A DNA stretch of 64,000 nt, from assembly GCA_021234155.1 (NCBI GenBank), contig JAJEKV010000100.1, positions 2,642,116-2,706,115 of the forward strand. The letters run 5' to 3'. Below are positions 1 through 9,167 of this stretch, piece by piece. The notes under the pieces are model-generated. The model did no database searches. It saw only the letters and a program-made list of their open reading frames with translations, and was not told the origin of the DNA. Source of the DNA: Isoetes taiwanensis. Taxonomy: Eukaryota; Streptophyta; Lycopodiopsida; Isoetales; Isoetaceae. How positions within the stretch are numbered: position 1 is the first letter of the stretch; each line of letters begins with the position of its first letter. Both the position numbers and the translations under genes were made by a program.

Positions 1-1600
1 CAACAGAATCACCACAAACTGCTCAATGTCAAGTGCTTATAATTTTCTATATGGTTCAGGTGGTGAAGGTTTTAGATCCCTTGCTTTGCTCGCAAAGTCT
101 TTTTCTTGGGGGATGGTATTCTTGGTCTAACCACACGTCCTCGTGACTATCCCTTTCATCCTCATCGCTGTCCCTTCTATCGTTTATTACCATCACTTTC
201 CAAGAGATGCTGGTAGCAGATGAGGTGCCACTCGAAGATCCATACTATCTACTCCGTATGTAAATGATCTGTAAAAACATGCTCCAACTGCAAAATAATC
301 TCCAAACCCTAATAATATTTATTTTATTAAGAATCCTGGCGCAACCCTTGCCTAAGAAATTGTGCAAAAAAAAATTGCAGGACTAGACTTTGAAGATTTG
401 GAATCTTTGCTCTTACTCTGCAATCTGATCCTTAGAAAACTGATGAAGGGCATTCCTGAGTTTCTTTTTGGTTCTCGAACAAAAACTGATGAATACACCT
501 TGTAATGAACCATATGGAAGCTTATGAATTTACCTACTGCCACAGCTTTGTTTTAAAATAGATATTTGTAACCAACAATTCAGCCATAGCAAACTAAAGA
601 ATCTGAAATGTTACAGTGAGCTGCATCCAGTAGATCCATCAGTTCAGAAGTTCTTGGATTTTATCCCATTTCGATCTGTCCAAATGGAATGCATAAGTAG
701 AAAGGGGCAAGTTACCTGTTTGTTCACATCGCTCTGTATAAGTACAAAAATTCGCCTCCAACAGAACAAGCCATTGCCAACCAAAACATCCGATATACTA
801 CAATGAGCAGACAGCTGTAGGCCTGGGCACTAGAAACTAACAACTACTATGCAAAGACGATTCTTACCAGCTTGTTAGAGTTTCATCCAATTCGTCCCAT
901 CGTCTGCCAGCTAAACAAGTATACCATTGCCGCTGCTTTCCTCAAACATTGCCAGCTAAACAAGTATACCATTGCTCTTGCTTAAACAAGTATACCATTG
1001 CCGCTGCTTTCCTCAAACGAAATTTTAACCACCTTTAAATTTTGCCTCTATTCAACAACTTTTTCAACAGGAAAAATGCTGTTGATGCGCTATTGCATTT
1101 TGGGCGGCGCCGCCTCTCCTCCTCTCTGCACTCTGTTTTTACCCTAGCTGCGAAGAAGCTTCAATGCCCGAGTCGTTTTTCTGGCCATGAATTCTGTGGC
1201 TCCAGTTTTTAATTCCGTCTCCATCTCTGAATACTGTGGTTGAGCAAGAGTTATGTTGTGGTAAATTCGACCCTTTTCCTATTTTAGATCCAGCCAAGAG
1301 ACCCTTTGTTGTAACTAAAGCCGGTGCTTTGGAAACGCTTGTAATTGTAGATGCAGATGAGCCCGCCCCTGTTTTTGCAGAAGGCCAAAAATCTTTATCA
1401 CCATAGCTTCTTCAAATGCCCAATAGAATCTGGTGAAGCCCTGAACAAAAGAAATCAGATTTACTGTCTTCACTCTAAGGTGCCTGAATCTGGCTAAATT
1501 ACAGTTTTAATCCGGCTTGAATCAGACTGGAGCAAAAAGAAATGCAAAGAATCAAGCTCTGAGGAGATCAAGATCCCTCAAGAACCGCTGAAATTTAAAG
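1..1600. other. No gene recognised
   Basis: I see no convincing coding region here. Positions 905-1018 contain a short local duplication of the phrase AAACAAGTATACCATTGC (three copies, two followed by CGCTGCTTTCCTCAAAC). A GC-rich palindromic GGCGGCGCCGCC occurs near 1104 inside otherwise AT-rich sequence. It resembles the cores of the foldback elements at 1633-1760 and 2616-2713. Confidence 0.5.
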
Positions 1601-1632
1601 CGGATTAAAATTTCGTCCAGAATTTCACGACA

Positions 1633-1760
1633 TGAAATTTCGGAAGAAATTTTTCGGTGGCTGGCGGCGCCACTCAGGCTGCTCCGCCAGGCTCGTGGTT
1701 CCCGCCAAACCATTCACTAGTAGCCACCAAGTCAAATTGAAAATTTCTTTCCGAAATTTC
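1633..1760. mobile_element. Foldback (MITE-like) element with GC-rich core
   Basis: The left arm (1633-1654, beginning TGAAATTTCGGAAGAAA) is matched by its reverse complement at 1738-1760 with only small differences. Between the arms is a GC-rich core containing GGCTGGCGGCGCCAC. Related cores occur near 2530, 2645-2690, 56930-56990 and 59184-59247. No transposase is encoded. I call it a non-autonomous foldback element from structure alone. Confidence 0.6.
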
Positions 1761-2615
1761 AAGCTGACTGAAATTACTCCTTCCATGTCGCTACTTCAAT
1801 CCGGCTTAGATCATAGCGGGCACCTGCAAAGAAAAAGAAACAAGTAGACCACCTCAAAATTTATTACCTTTTGACTCATTTTTTATCGCTAAATTGTTCC
1901 GTTGAATTGCCTCTGGGATTTTCATGGCCCGCTTACTGCTTTTGCACTCGCATCCACGCCACCCACGACCTGCTTCTCGCACCTTTGCACCGGGCTCTAC
2001 AGTCTTGCGGTTCGTTCGCGGTTACTTTTATTCTCTCATTCTCGGTTCTCATGGGGCTGATGGTCCGAAAGGGGCCGGATTTTCTCTGCACAGATGTATA
2101 GAAAAAACAGAGGATAAGCAAGGTGCAAACAGGGGATTTTTTTTCACTATTCTTCCATCGATCTTTCCCTTTCAGAGCCGATTCCTGTTTTTACTTCCTT
2201 TCTATCTTCTTCCAAAAGCAATGATTCTATCAGTAGTTTTTTTCAGCTTGATTCTTCAGGAGTTCATAGCTTGATTCTTGCAGACGAGTCCAATCCAGCG
2301 AATGAAGGCCTCTTGCAGAGTGCAAAAACAGAGCCGTCACAGGGCAAATATAGGATGTAAACACCATAGCCATGGCTGGAAATAGCAAGCAAAGCACAGA
2401 AATGGCACAGAAACGCCGGAAATGCAAAGCTAATGCTGGAATCAATCAAGAACGGACAAAATTTTGAGGTGGACAAAATTTCGTCGGAGAATTTGAAGGA
2501 CCATAAAATTTCTGAATGAAATTTTGAGCAGACCTGGCGGCGCCACTCGCGGAAACATGCCGGAAAGTACTTTTGGCACGCCGGAAATAGTAGGCCTGCA
2601 ATTGTTTCGTTAAGA

Positions 2616-2713
2616 AATTTCTGCCGGCAGAAAGTTTCGCGGCGCACGCCCAGGCTCGCGGCTGCCGCCGCTCGCCAGGGCTTACGCCACGAAACTTTCT
2701 GTCGGCAGAAATT
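2616..2713. mobile_element. Foldback (MITE-like) element with 29-bp arms
   Basis: The left arm 2616-2644 (AATTTCTGCCGGCAGAAAG...) and the right arm 2685-2713 are inverted repeats with about two mismatches over 29 bp. The 40-bp loop is GC-rich (GGCTCGCGGCTGCCGCCGC). It would fold into a long hairpin as RNA or single-stranded DNA. There is no coding capacity. Like the 1633 element it combines AT-rich arms with a GC-rich core. Confidence 0.65.
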
Positions 2714-4780
2714 ACCTATTCCAAAATATGTGCTAACAAATTCATATGCAACATGGAGACCGAGAGCTCGTTCCTGCAGCAGAATGAAAAGTGGGGCTCA
2801 GATTCCGCTCGCCAGGTCATGAACAGGTTAAATCCCAAGTCTCAATGTTGTTGAGGGATGGAACTGGGTCGCTGATTCTAGGACCTGCTTCTGGCTAACG
2901 CCCATCGGGGGACCCTGGAATCCACTCCCCAATTTCCATCTCCCAATATGGTTACATCCTTTATGTTATAATAAGTCAATTAAATTCATTCAATCAAATT
3001 TGTGTGCTAATTGTGGTGCTTTAAATATTTTCACATATTTCCTTAGTGGTTGATTAGAGTGATTGATTCCATACCAAAAGGCATTTAGCTTAGTTATGCA
3101 AGGATGCTAGAATTTAGCATCATATTTTTCTCACTTAGCATTTACGAAGTGTTATATGCAGTTGCCCCTTTAGTGGTACATTTTTAACTCCCAAGTGTAA
3201 CATAGGCACCATAATTTCCACAATTATGCTAGGCACCTTTGGTTTGTGTTGGAACGACATTTGATAGATGGGGACACACGCTAATTATTTTGGCATCAAC
3301 CTAGATGCATAAGATTACCAATGCTAGGCACCTATGTTTCGGCTGGAACCACATTATATAGATGGAGGCATAAACTAATTATTTTGGCATAATCCTAGGA
3401 AAAATAACCCATCAAAAAAGGCCTTCTGCCTTTTTTCTTACGAGCGGTCTTTATTTGAAGATATATGTTTGTTTCTTAGTAGTTTTAACATCATGCCATA
3501 GTGTCAAACATCCCTTAGGACATATGCGGGCCAGAAGTTACTCTACAATTCCCAAAATGATCCAAGGGCCTAGAAGTTACCCTACTCAAATGCACAAGTT
3601 CTCAGAGGCCCAAAAGTTAATGCACAAGTTTCCAGCATTTACAGGTTCCCAAATTATGCCCAGCAACACTGGGCACCATTACTAGTAAGTCAATTAAATT
3701 CATTCTATAAGTTTTTTAGTCAAGTTTTTTCGGAGGTTTTAAGTTTTAATAGCATGCAATTTTGCATTTACAAGTCTGGAAAAAGATCATACATTGTGTA
3801 AGCATTCAGCATTTGCAAACTTGCCCTCCAACATGGGTAGGGATGTGGAAGATTATAGGTTCTCAACATTTATTATTGTAGGTCCTTGTAATTCATGATC
3901 AAGAGTGAACACTCAACCATTTATGTTGGGCTAGAGAAATACACATCAATGAATAGAAACAAGTGATATTTGAAATGTTGGCTAAGCCAAAATGAAAAGG
4001 CTTATAATTCCAAGTAGAATTAGTCTTTTACGCAAAAACTAGTGTTGTTTGTGCTTGGAGCATTATGTAGAGTGTACAACCTTAATGATTCCCTGCAAGC
4101 GTAGAATAATTAACATGAACGACCTGAAATAAGAGTGGTCAGCTAGTCATAAGTTCTATTATGCAAAAGAGTCCAATATTCCGTCCATTCTATTGTGGGG
4201 ATTGATGCCCTTTCTGTCTTCGGGGCAACATATGCATATTTTCTTTACTTCCATAGTTACTCAGCCATTCAACAATATTCAATCATGTATTCTTAGGGTG
4301 CATAAATAAAATATGTCATAAATGTTAGGTAATAGCCTGCCTGGAGAGGTAACCGGCCACCTAGCATAAGGTTATTGGGCCGGAAAGAAGGAAATTTAAT
4401 ACCCTCGGTACCTTTGTGCGCGTCGTAGCACGAGCACTGTGGTTTTGAATGAGCAGCATCTTGCAACATAACCATGTGCAGATCGCCAGTGTCGAAGTTA
4501 TATATGAAATAAACCCTACTTTCTACTAGATGGTAAAGTAGAATCGTGTGTAAAAGGCAGATTAGGGAAGGTGTTTCTAAACAATCTCAAGGACTCCCCT
4601 TACCATAAAAAAATACCCGTACTTATTGATCTCAAGTGCATGTATCAAGTGTTTATGGGGCAGAACTCCGCAAGATCCTTGCACCTCCATATAAGTTGAT
4701 AAAACTGCTTACTTAGTAGTTCTACCTCTCTAGAAGTTGTGAAAAATGTTGCAACTTCATATTGTTAAGGTTAATACTCA
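2714..4780. other. No gene recognised; AT-rich with local tandem repeat
   Basis: No supported gene. The stretch probably includes interior or flank of the CACTA element that ends at 5203. An imperfect ~94-bp tandem repeat lies at 3229-3402 and is listed separately. Short open frames here show no recognisable domains. Confidence 0.4.
3229..3402. repeat. Two-unit imperfect tandem repeat (~94 bp period)
   Basis: The phrase GCTAGGCACCT, a GGAAC(G/C)ACATT block, AGATGG(G/A)G and CTAATTATTTTGGCAT occur in the same order twice, starting near 3229 and 3323. This is a diverged local duplication with no coding content. Confidence 0.6.
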
Positions 4781-5203
4781 TAATGTCACTATATGAACTA
4801 ACATAAAGCTTGACACAACTGATGGGACAATATCTGACAATATTGGTGATACTAATAGCAACTATGGCCACACAACATTGACATAATTTGTGACAATAAA
4901 GGTGCTATTATATTTGATGCTAATAATAACACCTATAATGTCACTGGTGGGTACTGACATTAATCATGATGCTATCTGTGTAACAACTAGTGACGCTATA
5001 GTTGGCGCTAATAGCAACATCTATAGCGTCATAACAAAATTACTGACACTGTGGGTGACACAAAGTGTGAAGCTATAGGTGACACAAATTGTGACATCTA
5101 TAGCGTCACCTATGTCTAGATGTCACCAATAATGTCATAGTGTATACTTTTCAATGCTCTGGTGACATTTTGATGACATAAATTGACCCCTTCTCTTGTA
5201 GTG
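4780..5203. mobile_element. CACTA (En/Spm-type) transposon 3' terminus
   Basis: The segment ends in CTTCTCTTGTAGTG at 5203, whose reverse complement begins CACTACAAGAGAAG, the standard terminus of plant CACTA transposons. The 400 bp before it is packed with short subterminal repeats on the theme GTGACGCTATAG and its inverse CTATAGCGTCAC, as expected for transposase-binding subterminal regions. No matching 5' CACTACAAG end was found to the left, so the element either extends beyond the window or is truncated. No transposase gene was recognised in the visible part. Confidence 0.75.
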
Positions 5204-5425
5204 ATCATAGCCTTACGGTTAGCTTTATTTGTTCTATTGCATTATATGTGTTTGCTGATATAGTTGTGGAACAAAATACATCAACAAAACATTTAGAGTG
5301 CAAAAGAAATATATTTATATATATAATAGCTTAAGTACAATGCCTTCGGGATCAAGAGTCTAACTATTCTTGAAATCGCCGGTATGATGGGTTATCTTGA
5401 AGAAACTTCTTAACTTGGGCCGTTC
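5204..5425. other. Spacer between CACTA end and the unknown gene
   Basis: This is AT-rich noncoding DNA between the CACTA terminus and the stop codon of the unknown minus-strand gene. It is presumably that gene's 3' flank. No LTR or polypurine tract is recognisable. Confidence 0.4.
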
Positions 5426-6780
5426 CTACTGAGCGTCTTGCACCAAGTCTTCTACCCTGCGGTCGGAAGTGTAGGCCGCGGTTACTGCTAGTCTTCCCTG
5501 CCGTCGGTAGGGTACGGCGAAGTCGAAGAGGTCAAGTGCCATCGTTCTCTTGACTAGGATGACATGGTCAACTGTTGGGAGCAGCCGAGCATGCCTGCCA
5601 AAGCCTGGGAGTGCGATGAGCATAAACACTCCTTCTTTGCCCCTTGGGCTGAACTTGCGGTGTATGACCGCTATCCTCCCGTCCAGCAGCAGAGGAAGAT
5701 AATACCTCAGTGACCTGTCCCTGCCCGCTGCTGTTGATTCATCGTCTGCTCGGGCACCGGTTCTATGTCTTCCCCCATATTCATCGACGTCGATCTCTGA
5801 GAGGTCTCCGTAGTCCCTGACTGTCGATGTGATTCGCCTCAGGTCGATTTTGCCTCTTCTCTCTGGGGGAGATGGTGTCGAAGAACTCGGCATCAAAATG
5901 TTCGTGAACTTGCCACGTATCCCCATCCGTTCCTGGATGGCGTAGAATTCTTCTTCAGACGGCAGATCCCGAGCTTCCATCATTTGCCGGATGCTGTTGT
6001 ACGCCTGGATATCTGAAGTCGACTCCCCGGTGTAGGTGTCGGATTCCCTTACCTGGATTGGGAAGTCGGAAGCTTCCCGGTCGATGAAGTCATCCAGATC
6101 TGGTTGTTGCCGCAGAAGGTACAGCAACTCGTCGAGTCGATACTCCCTGTCTCTGCATTCGGGAAGATTCTGGATGTCGCTCAGGAGCAGGTATTCCTAG
6201 CCATTGATGATGATGGGGGCTAGGCTTGTGATACCTAGCCCGAGCGGGGGAGCGATCCTGAGGGTCTGCCGATCCTGCTCGAAGATCGGTATCTCCTGCT
6301 CTGCTAGTTGCCGCTCTTCTTCGGGGTCGAGCTCAACGTGGTCTTCGTCATCCGAATCAATCGCTTCCTCTTCGGCTCTTCCTTCTTGCTTCGCTTGATA
6401 CTGCAATAGGAGCTGACCTTCTGCTGAGGAGGCTAGGGGGTCTACGTCCATGGGAGGGATAGAGGTTTCCCCGATGGGGTTCTGGGCACAGTGGGAAAGA
6501 AAGATGGCTAGGGCAGCGGTGTAGGAGAAATACTTGGTCCTATTAGCGGTCAAGACCATGTAATCTGGCAACCTAAAAGCTTTGTTGGTCAGATATTTGG
6601 CAATGTTGGGGACGTCATCTAAGGCTGCTTGGAGGGATGGCCTGGGAACAAAATATCCCTGCATAAGGGGGGCTGTACTAAGGACGGTCCTACCCTAGCT
6701 TGGAACTCTATCATGACTTGCATATAGGCTGGGGTTGCCTGCAGAGCGCTGTACCATCGCCTAAAGTCTGAAGTTGCCAT
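5426..6780 (-). pseudogene. Unknown ~450-residue protein, partner gene of the H3-like gene
   Basis: I do not recognise this gene. The ATG at 6780 follows a TATAAATA box by about 112 bp and opens with MATSDFRRWYSALQ. One base appears missing in a C6 run (6667-6672); after it the frame continues to a TAG at 6197-6199. Past the TAG the same frame runs on to the stop at 5426, so both halves look like one protein. Visible parts are an N-terminal region with VPNIAKYL and FSYTAALAIFLSH, an acidic stretch (DSDDEDHVELDPEEE), a middle segment, and a C-terminal basic region with ALDLFDFAVPYRRQGR. Two pieces are weakly reminiscent of histones: IAKYL and YTAALAIFL of H2A helices, and A.D....A...RRQGR of H4 helix 3. 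The similarity is too weak to assign. Nothing resembles gag, protease, reverse transcriptase or integrase. The TAG follows C and precedes GA, as in the neighbouring H3-like gene, and would be Gln if derived from CAG. Confidence 0.6.
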
Positions 6781-6892
6781 GGATCTTGAGTGAACTAGAC
6801 TAACAAACAGATGCTGAAGCGCCTCAGGGAGCTGAAAGATCGCCTAAAAGTCGGGAGCAAACTTGTAGGATACTAAGTGAGAAATGGGGGCC

Positions 6893-6900
6893 TATTTATA
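6893..6900 (-). promoter_or_regulatory. TATA box of the unknown gene
   Basis: TATAAATA on the minus strand, about 112 bp upstream of the ATG at 6780. Downstream in the presumed leader (6839-6862) is a TTTGCTCC...TTTTAGGCGAT motif. The H3-like gene has a close counterpart in the same relative place, so the two promoters appear to be duplicates. Confidence 0.65.
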
Positions 6901-7065
6901 GACAAGGGGGAAACCCTAATTTTTGGATGGCTTGGGAAAATCTTGGGGTTGGGCAAATCTCATCTACTTTGAGGTCAAAATGGGGATTGGAAAGGTAATT
7001 TGAGGATTTAAGCATGAATGGGACTATCTAATGAACCTATTGCAACACATTTGAGGTCAATTGGA

Positions 7066-7130
7066 GGTGGTATGCTAGAGAAATTGCCAACCTAAAGCTT
7101 AGGTTTGAGTCCTGACGCATACCGTGAGAC
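7066..7130. repeat. Inverted-repeat module 2 (left arm decayed)
   Basis: The right arm GCGCATACCGTGAGAC is recognisable at 7115-7130, with one change (ACGC for GCGC). A central mini-palindrome CCTAAAGCTTAGG is intact. The left arm is degraded, keeping only a GGTATGC-like remnant. It lies about 170 bp upstream of the TATA box of the unknown gene and pairs with the module at 7267. Confidence 0.65.
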
Positions 7131-7266
7131 ATTTGGCTCTAATTGGTCAAAACTTATCCAAACAAGATGAACTAAGGGTCAAAATATGATAATCTCGCCG
7201 AGATATGCAAGATTGACCCCTTACTTGGTCGATTTGGAGGTGTTTAGGACTAGTTTAGGTGTGAAG

Positions 7267-7332
7267 GTCTCATGGTGTGCGCTGGAGGCCGAACCAAAGT
7301 TTAGTTTTGGGTCCTGGCGCATACCGTGAGAC
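7267..7332. repeat. Inverted-repeat module 1
   Basis: The left arm GTCTCATGGTGTGCGCTGG faces the right arm CTGGCGCATACCGTGAGAC across a ~28-bp loop. Read as RNA the 19-bp stem pairs throughout, with G-U wobbles at the few non-Watson-Crick positions. It sits between the stop of the H3-like gene (7475) and the promoter of the unknown gene. The role is unknown: it could be an RNA hairpin, a protein-binding palindrome or a silencing trigger. Confidence 0.75.
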
Positions 7333-7474
7333 ATTCCTCACTAATTGGCCTAAAAATGTCCGATTCGACTATAACAAATGGCAATTATTGCTAATTCAAC
7401 CTAATTAACAACAATTATGCACTCATAATTTACATCAAAACACTTTGTATTAACAAAATTTATTATTTACAGAA

Positions 7475-8743
7475 TTAATGAGGTTCCCCTTTAATGTGAC
7501 TGGCCAGGTGCATGTCCTTCTTCATTACGGTCACCCTCTTGGCGTGTACCATGCATGCTGTGGAGTCTTCAAAATGTTGCACTAGCTTCTGCTCCGCTGC
7601 TTCTTGCAAGGCTAGCAGCATCTCGCCCGTTACCCTCATGCTGGTGTCGAATTCTTGCACGACCTCTTTTACGAGCCTGGCGAAGGGTGCACGTGGAATT
7701 AGAAAGTCATAACTTTCTCTGGAAGTGTCGGATCTCCCTGATTGCTCGATCAGGTTCGAATTGGCTTTCCTTTTTGCTGGCTTCTTCGGGGGAATGCGCT
7801 TCTCAGGAGGTGGCTTCAAAGTCTGCTTCTTTGACGGCCGTCCTCCTGCAACAAAAGTGACATTGTTCGCCTGATAGTAGGAGTTGTAAGCCTCCCACTT
7901 CTTCATGAACTCCTGAACTTCTTCTGGTAGACCCTGATAGGGTCTATCACGTAGGACTCCCTGGCAGGTCGAGGCAGCTTCTTGGGGTCCTTGTCCTTCT
8001 CCCAAGTTGGATAGGGTGGGGGTACCTGCACTTGCTGATCCTGCTCTGTCTGCTCCTAGGCTGTGTGATCCTCCTCTGGGGGCTTGGAGGAGCTCCCTCC
8101 TTCTAGGTTAGGGTTGAAGTCTTCATCCTCTGAGTCGTCCGAGGGTAGGGGTTGGTCGACCGGCCGGTCCTCGATGACGATCTTGGTCCGAGGGGTCTTC
8201 TTCATCTTCCTCTTGGGCTGCTCCACGTTCTTGCCCTTGAGCTTCTTCTTTTCTTCGGCTTCCTCTGCCTCCTTTTCTTCCCTCTTCCTCTTCTTCTCTG
8301 CCTTTTTCTTCTCCCTGCGCTGTTCCTTCGCCTCATGCATCTTGATCCAGGCTTCAAGCTGCTCTTCATCAGTCGGCTCGAGGGTGGGCTCCTTCTGCTC
8401 CTCCTGTGCCTTGGCCTCCCGCTCTTGCTCCGCCCTTTCTTGCTTCTCCTTGTCCATCTGCTCGACGACTCGTTGAATTTCGTCGTCCTTTTCAATTTCC
8501 TCGAGCACTTCCGTTGAGCCCTCCGATTGCACCTCTGCTACTTCGTCCAATTCCTGGTCGATGGTGTCGGCCAGCTTCTCTTGTGATTCCTGCTCGGATC
8601 CCTGCTCGTGGTCGGTCTCCTGCAGTGGTCTCCCCGATGACGACTGCCTCCTCCGCTGAAGACGCCTCCCGGCACTGCTGCACTTGGGCGCTGGCTGATT
8701 CACCTCCTCGAGGAACCCGAGCAGTCTGTTTGATGCGGGCCAT
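7475..8743 (-). pseudogene. Histone H3-like protein with long coiled-coil insertion (possibly only lightly broken)
   Basis: The ATG at 8743 opens with MARIKQTARVPRGG, matching H3 tail residues 1-13 except T3 to I and K9-S10-T11 to V-P-R. K4, R2 and R8 are kept. A Glu/Lys-rich coiled coil of about 200 residues follows, then an acidic DSEDEDF patch and a Pro/Trp segment. A basic block, GGRPSKKQ...KKPAKRK, resembles H3 tail residues 12-37. The last ~79 residues align along the entire H3 fold without gaps (FLI..APF.RLV, ALQEAAE, FED, HAKRVT.M.KD), about 40 of 79 identical by eye. The L1 arginine, C110, H113, R116 and D123 equivalents are kept. Loop 1 lacks the CENH3 extension, so it is not a typical CENH3. 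Total is about 422 residues against 135 for H3. Breaks are one extra base near 8632-8635, one missing base near 7940-7942, and an in-frame TAG at 8056-8058. It lies where gag would be, behind an LTR and primer binding site. Confidence 0.85.
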
Positions 8744-8776
8744 GTCTTACTTTACTTCAATCGGAGGTCGGTGCCC

Positions 8777-8800
8777 AAAAATTGCCTCAAAAAGGAGCAA
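8777..8800 (-). promoter_or_regulatory. Leader motif shared by the two cassette genes
   Basis: The minus strand reads TTTGCTCC, a T-rich spacer, then AGGCAAT, between TATA box and ATG. The unknown gene has TTTGCTCC...TTTTAGGCGAT at 6862-6839, also between its TATA box and ATG. The shared position argues for duplicated promoters. Confidence 0.55.
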
Positions 8801-8845
8801 ATCTCTAGATAGGGAGCCTACAAATTGGGGGGGGGGGTCTAGGTC

Positions 8846-8853
8846 TATTTATA
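8846..8853 (-). promoter_or_regulatory. TATA box of the H3-like gene
   Basis: TATAAATA on the minus strand, about 102 bp upstream of the ATG at 8743. An 11-base C tract (8827-8837 read on the minus strand) lies just downstream. Spacing and sequence match the TATA box at 6893-6900. It suggests the gene is a Pol II unit separate from the LTR promoter. Confidence 0.65.
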
Positions 8854-8955
8854 GTTTGGGCAATTTTAGGTCAAATTCTAAGTTACTCTTTTTCATGTGT
8901 CAAAGCACTTATTAACCTAATACATATACTTACTTCAGCGTTTTCTAAACCATTT

Positions 8956-9022
8956 GTCTCATGGTGTGCGCTGGGGGCCCGAACTAATATTTAGATCAAG
9001 GCTCTGGCGCATACCGTGAGAC
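8956..9022. repeat. Inverted-repeat module 3
   Basis: It has the same arms as the 7267 module: GTCTCATGGTGTGCGCTGG on the left and CTGGCGCATACCGTGAGAC on the right, with a different loop. It lies about 105 bp upstream of the TATA box of the H3-like gene. The arms are conserved while the loop varies, which points to selection on, or recent spread of, the stem. Confidence 0.75.
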
Positions 9023-9167
9023 ATTTGGCATTTTAGACTAAATTATATGATTTCTAGCCATATTCCTAGGAGTGTGACATACAATTCTAGCTAAACCTTA
9101 CCTTAAAACTTGATTTAGCATATTAGCTTGTTAAAATTCATCATGTTTCAAGGTGATTATGGCCAGT

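Noticed and set aside
8152-8517. Long Leu-rich open frame on the plus strand that could pass for a membrane protein
   Set aside because: It is the antisense of the Glu/Lys-rich coiled coil of the H3-like gene. GAG/AAG-rich codons read as CTC/CTT on the other strand.
7475-8743. Reading the H3-like gene as a centromeric CENH3
   Set aside because: Loop 1 has canonical H3 length, without the CENH3 extension. The N-terminus is ARxKQTAR, which CENH3 lacks.
5426-8743. Endogenous giant-virus segment encoding histones
   Set aside because: Some large DNA viruses do carry histones. Here, however, a plant-type LTR and tRNA-iMet primer site adjoin the cassette in the same orientation, and no viral core gene is visible. 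The idea is kept only as a remote alternative.
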